This document shows positions 35,166 through 44,641 of a stretch of DNA of 64,000 nucleotides, in pieces. Both the position numbers and the translations under genes were made by a program. Each line of letters opens with the position of its first letter. The first letter of the stretch is position 1. This DNA is from Pyrus communis (taxonomy: Eukaryota > Streptophyta > Magnoliopsida > Rosales > Rosaceae): NCBI RefSeq assembly GCF_963583255.1, contig NC_084803.1:8422238-8486237 (forward strand), written 5' to 3'. The notes beneath the pieces are model-generated. The model was not told where the DNA came from and did no database searches. It saw only the letters and a list, made by a program, of their open reading frames with translations.

Positions 35166-37165
35166 GCCTATCCTGTTCTTTTCATTCCGAGTGTCTTAAA
35201 TAAAATATTTAAGTGATGTGCACAAACTAGGATGACAAAAATGACAAGACAGTAGGTACCACATGGATGACAAATATGCACAAACTGGAATTTGTTGTTA
35301 TGGTTCTTTATGTCTTAAATAAAATAGCTAACATGGATGACAAAAATGACAAGACAGTAGAATTTTGAAACATGTCATATCATCTTCCAGCGTGGTCGGT
35401 TAGCATACTGCCAGACTGCAAGAATGTAGTGTTTAATACAGCAACGGTAACTATTAAGTTTCTGATGCCTGCATTCTATTAATGTCAGTTTTAAATGTTT
35501 GAATGTTTAGCTTATCTTGTATACAAAATGCACGTATCACGTATATCTCTATATATATATATATATATATATAGAGATAGAGAGAGAGACTATTTAGATC
35601 TTACAACATGCAGGATGCTGTTCAAACTACAAGTCAGATGATGCAGGCCACCTTAATTATTACATTTAGATCTTAGTGTTTATGCTGTCCTGTATGACGA
35701 ACTTGGCATCCTAGTAAAATGATCTGAACCGTCTAATTTTTAAATCTCAATTCACGATTCATCCTTGTCACGAAATCAGCCAACTATGGAGATACTGAAT
35801 CATTTTATGACCATCATGATGACCCTTAAACAGAGGTTTAAAAAACAGACAGTTCAGATAATTAAACTATAATGCAGAGGTATTTCTGTGTTTTCCCTAA
35901 AATGGGGACCCCTCTTGAGATGCTCGGTTTATATGTATACATGTGTGTGCTCCCATTCATGAGGAAACAGTGAAACAATGAAACGGTGTGTGTGTGTCCA
36001 CATGTGAGCGCATACAAAGAGAATATATAGAAAGGAAACAATAGAACAATGAAATAATATGCATATGGAAATGATATGAAAATGATATATTGTCGTTCTT
36101 GGGAGAGGCCCTGAACATTGCAAATTGTTCTCTAACTGGTCTGGTTTACATGATTGACTAGTAAGCTGGCATGCTCTACAAGTTATGGCATATATGACGG
36201 GAGAGAGTTTGAAATAAAACTCTCTTGTACTAAGATCTACGATCTACATTACCTTATCAAGAAATATTCCATTGATTTATGAGTCCTCAACAAGTGATAT
36301 AGGAATAACTGCTGATGAATTGGCGATGACATTGTACTAAGATCAATGATCTACGTTACTTTGTCATGAAATATGCCCTTGATTTCTGTGCTCTTTGCAA
36401 GTGATTCACAAATAAATACTGATGCCATATGCCCCTGCTTGTCCTGAATTTTTTTTGTATCACTTTAGCTTTGAATTAGGGTTTAAGTTCAACATTGATT
36501 TTCCAACAGGTTGGATCCCAAAGCTCTGCTGTTGAAATGTTACCTGTGAGTTTGTAGCAATCAGTGGGATCAGCAGATAAAAGCTTGAAGTTCTGAAATG
36601 GGATGTGTTTTTGGAGAAAGCTGGGATTTGGGGTGAAGCTGACTTCGTAAAAAAGTGGCTTGGTAGATCACGTTAACACTACAAAATTTACCAGTGAATA
36701 CCTTTTGTATACAACAAGGTTTGTCTCTGCTCGTTCAAAAAAAAAAATAACGGCATAGGATTCTTTATTTGACTCATAGGATTCTTTAATGCAGCTTATT
36801 GGTCGGTGAAAATGAAGAGTTCTTAAAGAAAGGAAGCTCAACAGTTCTTTTAATGGAATCAAAGGGTCATTCTCTGCATTCTTTTGTGAATCAAGAACTC
36901 CAAGGTTATTTTTCTTGTCTAAACTATTTATGGTCAGTATTCAAAATGCAAACTTCTATGGATTTGCTTCTTTTTCTGTTTAAGTCATACCTGATCTGCA
37001 GGACTAGGTATTTTGAGGATACACTTATGTTTGTAAAGATAATTTGTGGTTGAATTGAGACAGAAGTTTGTGACTTTTTCTTATTTCATGAAAACGTCTC
37101 ATAAATTGAGACAGAAGTTGATGTTGAGAATATAATAATCTTACATAGGGTATTCTTGGCGTTTC
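35166..37165. other. Region between POLD1 and glucosidase II pseudogenes
   Basis: No gene is recognised. An (AT)n microsatellite lies at about 35550-35573. A short repeat (GGATGACAAAAATGACAAGACAGTAG) occurs near 35231 and 35335. Weak coding-like stretches near 36590-36660 and 36800-36900 did not match anything I know. Confidence 0.4.
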
Positions 37166-37189
37166 ATGTCAGTAAATAAGCTCCTGGTT

Positions 37190-38255
37190 CTCCACCTTTG
37201 GCAGTTGGCTCTGGGTTGGATGCCTATGGGTACTACTTTGGCGACAGCAGATGGGCTTGTGAAGCGAGGTGATGGAAGGGATATACCTTTTGTTTTGTCG
37301 AGAGCAGTATTTGCTGGAAGTCAAAGGTATGGAGCGGTATGGACAGGAGATAATTTAGCTGATTGGGATCACCTTAGGGTTTCAGTTCCAATAGTTTTGA
37401 CGCTTGGTCTTACTGGGATCTCATTGTCAGGTATCAAAAGCAATATATTCTTATTAACGCGAAGTGTCTTTTTCAACTGGTGCTCATGGCTGTAATGTTG
37501 TTACAGGTGCTGATGGTGGGTTCTTTGACAATCCAGAACGTGAGTTGTTAGTTCGTTAGTATCAGTTCGGAGCATGCTATCCATTTAGGCGAGCACCATG
37601 GTAATTTGGGTAGGAGTTGCTCCCTATGATGGTTTTGCACTTAGTTTTGCACACATTTGTTTTGCACACATTTTAAACCTCTGGATGGTTCACCATCTGG
37701 AGATTGAAGATGCACTTGGACATTTGCGTATCCATTTCGTATAGGACCTAGAATCAATGTTTTGTATTGCCTAAGCATTTTGGTGATGCGGTGGATAGAT
37801 ATATTTATTGGAATTTAAAATTTACTACCTATGCCAAATTGTTTATACGTTTAACGTTTTAACTGAAATATGATTGTAGATTGAAATACTTAACACTTTA
37901 GACCAACACTTACATACCATTTAACTGTGAAGTTGGAACACTATTCTAGTTTCTTTTTCTAGTACCTTTTTGAAGTGAATTATTCTTTGTAGCATGAAAA
38001 GTGTATGTTGTAGTAGAGTGGATGGTTGTGAATTTTTTGTTGAAGTGTTGCAGGTGATAGCACTTAATAGTTCACAAGCAGCCGAAGGTGAACTCTGTGT
38101 CGACGATGGTGGAAGGTTTGAATTTCAGGAAGGGGCATGCATCCATGATCGTTTTGTATTCTCAGATTGGAAGCTCACATCTCTTAATATGGCAGCCGCT
38201 GCGCCTGGCCAAACCCAGTTTTCTTCTGAATGTGTTGTTGAGAGGATTATTTTGT
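37190..38255 (+). pseudogene. RSW3: Glucosidase II alpha subunit pseudogene (3' part)
   Basis: Fragments of the ER GH31 glucosidase that trims N-glycans. YGYYF is followed after a frameshift by [31 protein letters not shown] and [19 protein letters not shown] (to about 37433). An intron and ADGG-FFDNPERELLVR come next, with a stop at 37557-37559, then YQFGACYPF (about 37507-37605). The last piece is VIALNSSQAAEGELCVDDGG to FSSECVVERIIL (about 38054-38254), the C-terminal beta domain. The frameshift, stop and missing exons show it is dead. The N-terminal half is not here, but a different piece lies at 44030-44345. Confidence 0.85.

Positions 38256-38260
<5 letters not shown>

Positions 38261-38292
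<32 letters not shown>
38261..38292. repeat. (GT)16 microsatellite
   Basis: About 16 GT units directly after the glucosidase II pseudogene's last coding block. Confidence 0.9.
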
Positions 38293-38294
<2 letters not shown>

Positions 38295-38488
38295 TACATC
38301 GTGAATAACAAAATTCAATGGAAGTGAATCTTTCTCCATACATAGTCTTCTTTGAAGAGATGTGTTCAAATTATCTGAGTGTACAAACAAACACCTATAT
38401 TCCATTTGTGAAATTACACACCACCAATACTTTGTATCTATATATTTATATATTTACAGCATCTAAACTTTTATTTGAAGTCAAACTG

Positions 38489-41406
38489 CTACGCGTCGAG
38501 TGCTGGCTGCCTCCTGCCCCAGTGGAAAACGAGAAGGCCTATCACTATAACACCACCTCCAGCAATGCTGAAACATAAAACGAACTTTTAAGTTTTCACG
38601 ATATGTTATGATTAAACAAAATCTTGTATAAAAAGATGTAGGGTTTTTTTTTACCTCCCACTGTCAAGTTCCTCCTTTAATATTGTAAACCCTAATACCA
38701 TTACAACAACGGTGGCTAGGGGACTAAAGGAGGTCAAAAAGACCGCGTCTCTCATCCGGATCACCCGGCTCTGTAGCCATGCCGTGAATGCAGAAATCAC
38801 CACACCCTACAAGAACAAGCCAAGAGTTAGAATCATGTACATATTACACAGCCAAAAGATCATTTCAAAATTCAAATTGCAAAAAAGCTCACCGAGTATA
38901 GGTAGCATGCAAGCTTCACGTTCAAACCCAGCATCCATGCATACGTAGTCCTCCCAGTAAGCGCGACAGCCACTATAGTGTCCATCAGCGCTCCAATGGC
39001 GACAACGTATGCATTAAGCCAAACTAATGGGAAGTCAGCGTACTTCGTAGTAGTCTCTTGCTGAAATAACACAAAAACAAACGCAAATTGTAAGATAAAG
39101 ATAAATGTCATTTTGAAAGCAAATGTGTTTGTGTTTTCATTCGAGTGCGCACAATGTGTTTGTGTGTTTTAAGTCAACCCAAAAACAAACAAAACGTAAG
39201 CACGCTTACCATCAACAAGTTGTAGCATACTGAAAGAATCACTGAAATCCCGACTAACAGTGGACCTCTAACCCAATTATTAGATAGCTTGTAAGGGTGG
39301 CCACTGCTAGTGGAGGCGTACGCAATGGTAATGGTGGGGCCATCAATCAGACTCACAGCTACGGCTCCACCGATCACCATCAACACCCCCAGCAATTTTG
39401 CTTGACTAGGTCTCTCATGGATGTGGACCGTCTCCGACCTGTAACACAAAAAATGACAATCAAATTTAAATACTTTAATTTATTAACAAAAATTAAATGA
39501 GTTGTAAATGACAATTAGCCGATAATTTAGAATATACCTGCGATACCACGAGACGATGAATGTCAAGGCCGGGCCAACTGCGATAATACAACTAGAGAAA
39601 CTGGCCGGCGTGAACCGTAGTCCAGCAAACACAGCAAGTTGCCCCAAAAATGGCCTGTTAAATGAAAAATAATTAATCCTTGAAATATAAATTATTTGTT
39701 TTTCAATTTTTATTTAAGATAGGGTACTTACTCAAAAACGGCCAAGCAAATGATCCAAGCTAAGAGACAGCCCTTGGGAACCGGAGGTCTTTGTCTGCTG
39801 TAGAGCGCCGCTACAAGTAGAGCACACAAAGCTACTATGTTTTTATAACATAAAAACACAGTGAACTTCATATTAGCTCTGAACGCACTCTTGATCATGA
39901 TAGAGTTGCACCCGATAAGCACTTGGATTGTAAACCCAAGAACATACGGGATAGCTCCCTTCACTCTTCCCACCGATGAACTATACCAAAAAAAAAAAAA
40001 TTAGAATAATATTTAAATTTTAGAAGGAGTTATAATCACGTGGCAGAGAAACGAATCCAAGTTGATGAATTCTTGAACATATTAGCTTAGAAGTAATATG
40101 TTGGAATTTTGAGAAGAAAATATTTTCTGACCTATACTTTTAAAAGTGCGGGTCTTTGTCTTCTGAACTCTCTTCCACTCAAAAATGGAGGGTTCAGCAA
40201 GCCCTTTTCCAGAACACTTTGCACTCTTGGTGCTCATGTCACAAGATTTTATTTTAGCTTTAACATATCTTGTTCTTCAGAGTCGGGTAGGGAGAAACAA
40301 AAACGTTTTTCTCCACTTTGATGCCTTTTTTCATGTTGCTTTCTTGCTGCCATCTTTTGGTTGAAGAATGAAAAAACACAACATGGTTTTCTTGACTGCA
40401 GATGTTGAGGGCAGTGAGCAATGACTTTCTGCTCTATTTTCACCAGCACCTTGCAAAGTTTCTCTCTAACAAACGCCGTTCTTCTAGAGGGAAACAAACA
40501 CCTTCCTTGACTGCAGCCTTCCATCTTTTCTGCTCCTTTTTTTCTCTTTCTTCTTGTTGGATTCGGCAGAGGTTGAACACTTTGTGCTCCAAACTTGTTC
40601 CTCTCCAATCTTTTTCTTCTTCTCTTCTCTTTGAACCGAAGTTTTGATACCATGTTGGAATTTTGAAGTGGAAAAGAAGAAGAAAATATTTTGACAACTT
40701 TGGTAGAGGGGGCTCTTCGGCTCTCCCTCAATCTTGTGTTGTATTTTCACATTAGAGAGACATTGTTCTCTCTTTCTCTCTGGATTCACACGGTTAGCTT
40801 TTCGTTTATAGGAAAAGTCTACCCAGTTACTTCTCTCACACGCCACACATTTACATGGTGGAGAATGGAGATTAGCTCACTTGAAGTACATATTATGCAC
40901 ACAAGCACTTGACACTAACTGCATAACTAAACAATGCACAAGTTTGAAGATATTTCTTCCAACTCTTCTCACACTTCCACTAGCTTTGGATCCTATGGTC
41001 TCTTGTACACCAAGCATGTATTGGTGTAGTTATATTGATATCAAAACAAATTACCGTTAATATTTCAACATATAATATATATACACTTTATGTAATGAAT
41101 CAAGAAGTGAACAACTATTGGCATTCATACATAAGAATAATTGAAATATAACCATCGGCATTCCATTTATACGACGTCAATCTTTATTCTTACTTTCCTA
41201 AGATGGTTTCTACTAAGTGCAGGTTTGCTTAAATAAGAACCAATGCGAAATAGAATTAACATAAGAAAAATTAAATAAAGCTTGCGTGTGGGTGAAACAA
41301 AAACCATATGGACATTAAAGTGAAAAAATGGATGGATGTGAGTGGAGGGACAAACTTACGTAAGGTGCGGGAACATCCAAAGCGGCAACTGCTGTAGAGT
41401 CAGCAT
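38489..41406 (-). CDS. WAT1-related (nodulin MtN21/EamA) transporter
   Basis: Multi-pass membrane protein of the plant drug/metabolite exporter group. WAT1 itself exports auxin from the vacuole; the substrate of this one is unknown. Exons in coding order: 41406-41360, 39980-39732, 39654-39538, 39438-39210, 39060-38893, 38806-38655 and 38567-38489. They join in frame to 346 residues, normal for the family, which has ten helices in two EamA halves. Recognisable blocks: GRVKGAIPYVLGFTIQVLIG, PFLGQLAVFAGLRFTPASF, AKLLGVLMVIGGAVAVSLI, WLQSRVIRMRDAVFLTSFSP and ILKEELDSGSIAGGGVIVIG. Exon 1 (MLTLQQLPLWMFPHLT) was chosen because it has a good donor and the right phase, and is the least certain part. 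Intron 1 (1.4 kb) holds an LTR remnant. Confidence 0.88.
40099..41070 (-). mobile_element. LTR-retrotransposon remnant in WAT1 intron 1
   Basis: On the minus strand a candidate LTR runs from TGTTGAAATATT (41070) to AAAATTCCAACA (40652). TGGTATCAAAAC follows at once, close to an initiator-Met primer site. After about 0.5 kb of non-coding interior, the last ~35 bases of the LTR (AAAATATTTTCTTCT to ATTCCAACA) recur at 40130-40099. The second LTR is thus mostly deleted, and no matching target duplication is seen. No gag-pol is present. Confidence 0.5.
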
Positions 41407-41962
41407 CTCAAGCTGCAATTAACAAATAAATATTGAGTTTATACTTTATAACAAGATATCTTAAAAGTCTTACACATAACAAACAATGAAACAAGCAACA
41501 GAAATCGGTGGGGCATTACAGCTTTGGTGAAAAAGGGCATTAACCTCACCCCTCCCCTTTTGCCCTCCTTTTCAAAACAAACAAATACAATTGACAACAA
41601 CTAGTCTACTTAATAAGGTTTCAGCTTTGTCATCCCCATTATTTCAGTGTTGGCACGACAAGTTCAGTTGGGGAGACAGGATCATTGATCGCAGAGAGTT
41701 GATCAGCCAAGCTTTTGACATGAGAGAGATACTCGGGGATCGTCTTCGATCCTTTTTGAACGGAGAGAAGTTGGAATTTCAACTGTGCGGCATTAGCACC
41801 AAGTCGGTGAGGGTACCGCGAAGAATACTAACAACAAACTGATCAGTTTGAATTTTGAAACCATGTGAGGTTATCCGGATTAGGAACGGAAGCAGGAGGG
41901 AGGATAGTGGTTGGTGGGGTGGAACCGTGGAAGAGAGCAATCAATGATATATTTTTAACACT

Positions 41963-42189
41963 AGCACATGGCTGAAGATATGTTATGCCATGAATTCCAT
42001 CTTGCTAACCTCAGGGTCATGGATAATTGCTTGAAGGTTACTAAGAATGTTGACCATGTGTTCAACCTCGCAGCTGATATGGGCAGAATGGGCTTCATTC
42101 AGTCTAACCATTCCGTCATCTTTTATAACAATACCATGATTAGCTTCAGCATGGTTGAAGCTTATCGGATCAATGATGTGAAGAGGCAA
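41963..42189 (+). pseudogene. GME: GDP-mannose 3,5-epimerase fragment
   Basis: One open block matches plant GME, the ascorbate-pathway epimerase: CHEFHLANLRVMDNCLKVTK, VDHVFNLAADMGRMGFIQSN and YNNTMISFSMVEAYRINDVK. This is the NAD-binding N-terminal region. The Rossmann glycine motif, the catalytic YxxxK part and the rest of the enzyme are missing, and the frame leaves homology at about 42189. It is one exon-sized relic and looks recent, since no stop occurs inside it. Confidence 0.85.
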
Positions 42190-44029
42190 CATTCAAAGAA
42201 TATGTATAGTATCAGTGTAAAAATTATGAGTCTCTATTTTCCGGAAGTAGGCTTCCATGCCTGTCTACATACTTTGTATGTGGATATGTATAATGAACTT
42301 AGAGTCAAACACTAGCTAAATAGGAGCTTTGATACTGTATAAAACTTAGCCATTTCGAAGTACTGAAATACAAGCAAACAATAGGTTACTTTTAACTAGT
42401 TTACATGTAGCAAAGTTACAAAAGCCAATTTGCAGTAGTAATGAACAGCTTCTCTTCCAGATATAACTTCGTTCAACAAGGTTTACTTGGCACAACTTTC
42501 TTCCTTCTCTCTCCATTAGTTCTCTCCTACGGTATGTCCTACAAAGTTGTATAAGGGCAAGCCTATAGTTGCTCAAACAGCGATCAAAACCCTAACACAA
42601 CCTGGGATATCATAATTCACTCTAAACAGTTACTAGAAACGGCGCCATGCCTTACAATAAGCACTAGATTCAAAGTTCAGGACAAGAACAGGACCTAAAT
42701 AATCCGATAACCAAATGCATCATATATTCTTTGCAAACTGAAATCAATATCATTAATGTTTCACAAAATCTGAGGTGCACATCATACCAAAGATCACATT
42801 TTTTGGGATTAAAAAAGCACAAATCTTTCACAAAACCCAGTTGCACAAATCTTAACAAAACACAGTAATTAACAAATCAAAGCTGATGACAAATATATAT
42901 TGCAGAAATTACTGTACATATTTTGCGACAGAAGTGGCTACGTGCTGCTGCCTGCTGGCTGGGTGCAGTCGGCGGCTACGGGAGAGGATGAGGATGAGGA
43001 GGAAGCTACGGGAAAAGAAAGGCAGCGGCAGAGAATGGATTAGGGTTTGTATTATGATTTAGATGGTGTAAATATTGAAAAAGATGAGGGAAGAAGCGTA
43101 AACAGGGCAAGGGAAACGGAGTTGCTGGAATTGGCAAGCAGAGCATAAACAGGGCAAGGGAAGGAGCGGGAAAGTCCTACTTTTGTAAATATATGACTCC
43201 ATAAAAAGTAAAAAAAAATAAAAACTAGCGGGATTAATTTACTGCCATTAAATAATGACCGTTGATTTGTCATCTTATAAATGAATATTATTGATCACAC
43301 ATGGCTGTCATTGACTTTATGGCATCAAATTTCCAAAACCGTACTTCACATTTGTTTTTTTCTTTTTCAAATCCGTACATCACGTCAAGCAGAACGTTGC
43401 ATATCCATGCTAGAAAATTTCTAATTTTCACTCTCACTGGATTATTATGATGCGCTAAAAGCTATGTTGGTAATATTTTTACTTATTTTTTCTATTAGAA
43501 TAATGCGTTTTAAAGCATCTCCAATTTACGCTAAAAGTTTTATTTTGTATTTACTTTTCTATAAGAGCATTGTGTGTTAAAACACCTCCAATTTAAACCC
43601 CAATTTTGAGTTGCAAAAGTTGTAAAACCCAGGACAAGGATCTTCTTCGGATCATCGTTGTGAGGATCCGATGATCAATTAATTATGTTCGTTTATCGTA
43701 CATCGTGCGGTCAATTTTCGTTTGATACTATTTATATTTAATTTTAAAATAATCTACAACCGCACGATGTAATATATTTAGAATATTGTTTAGAATATTC
43801 TGAACTGATGATCAAGGCCGAAAATTTGGAACTAGAATTCTATTTTATATTGTTGATGCCCTCTTTGTTTCGTCGGACCAAAATAAGAGAGAACAATAAT
43901 GCTGTTGTAAATAAAAGTTTCATCTACTGTTTACTCATTTGTCATTCTTTTCGTTAAATTGTATTATTCTGAAGTAGTCATGGATAGGTCGATCCTACCA
44001 ATAATTTCCCTCTAGAGTGTGTTATAAGG
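42190..44029. other. Intergenic DNA with repeat remnants
   Basis: No gene is recognised. On the minus strand, 43085-42921 resembles 59197-59345 inside the Harbinger-like element, sharing CTTTTTCAATATTTAC, TCCTCCTCATCC and CAGCAGCACG. A MITE lies at 43633-43835. Sequence at 42340-42900 shows nothing I can name. Confidence 0.45.
43633..43835. repeat. MITE, same family as 29518-29716
   Basis: Shares GTTTATCGTACATCGTG(C)GGTCA and TACTATTTATATTTAATTTT with the 29.5-kb copy. Its arms include ATCGTACATCGTGCGGTCA and, on the right, ACCGCACGATGTAATATA. Confidence 0.55.
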
Positions 44030-44345
44030 AGAGTATTCAGAAGCTCGCGAGGAGATGCAGGGGAAGTTGGCTGCTAAGAGTAGGCACATGGTTACCATTG
44101 TGGATCCTCATATTAAGCGGGATGATTCCAACTTTTTGCGCAAAAATGCCACAGAAAAGCGGTATTATGTTAGGATTCAATTTATGCGGCCTAGATAAAT
44201 TGATCCTTGGGGTCCGGATTGGAAAGGATTATGACGGGTGGTGCTGACCTGGTTCACCATCTTATTTGGATATGATGAGGCCAGAGGTTAGGTCCAAAAG
44301 TTCACAATTGAGAATTATGTTGGTTCAACATATGACTAGGAAAAT
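44030..44345 (+). pseudogene. RSW3: Glucosidase II alpha subunit fragment (catalytic-domain part)
   Basis: Reading across frames: EEMQGKLAAKSRHMVTIVDP, then HIKRDDSNFL, ATEKRYYV, GKDYDGW near 44225-44243, and FTIENYVGSTYD near 44305-44335. These belong upstream of the piece at 37190-38255 in the normal gene, but here they lie 6-7 kb downstream of it. Stops and frameshifts show it is dead. The Cassandra array begins 300 bases later. Confidence 0.8.
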
Positions 44346-44641
44346 GTGGGAGATCAGATTGTCAAGACACGTTTATTAAGTTCAATCACAATGAAAAAAA
44401 ATTGTTGCAGTAGCATCATGAACAAATATATGATTACGCTAAGAAATCACTCACTTTTTGATTGTGTAAGGAATCAGTTTTCGTTGTCACGTCGACATTT
44501 TTTGTCTTTCGTATTCGCTTGGACTCTCTCACTGCATTCTTGATCTCTAGTTCTTATATATTCTGATTGTTGCAGCATTAATATCTTTTGTGGAATTTCC
44601 TTGTGGTTAATATTTTCCAATTGAATGTACTATGTTCTCTT

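Noticed and set aside
40249..40846. Overlapping basic frames of up to 160 codons in WAT1 intron 1
   Set aside because: They lie in the interior of an LTR remnant, overlap in several phases and resemble no gag or pol domain.
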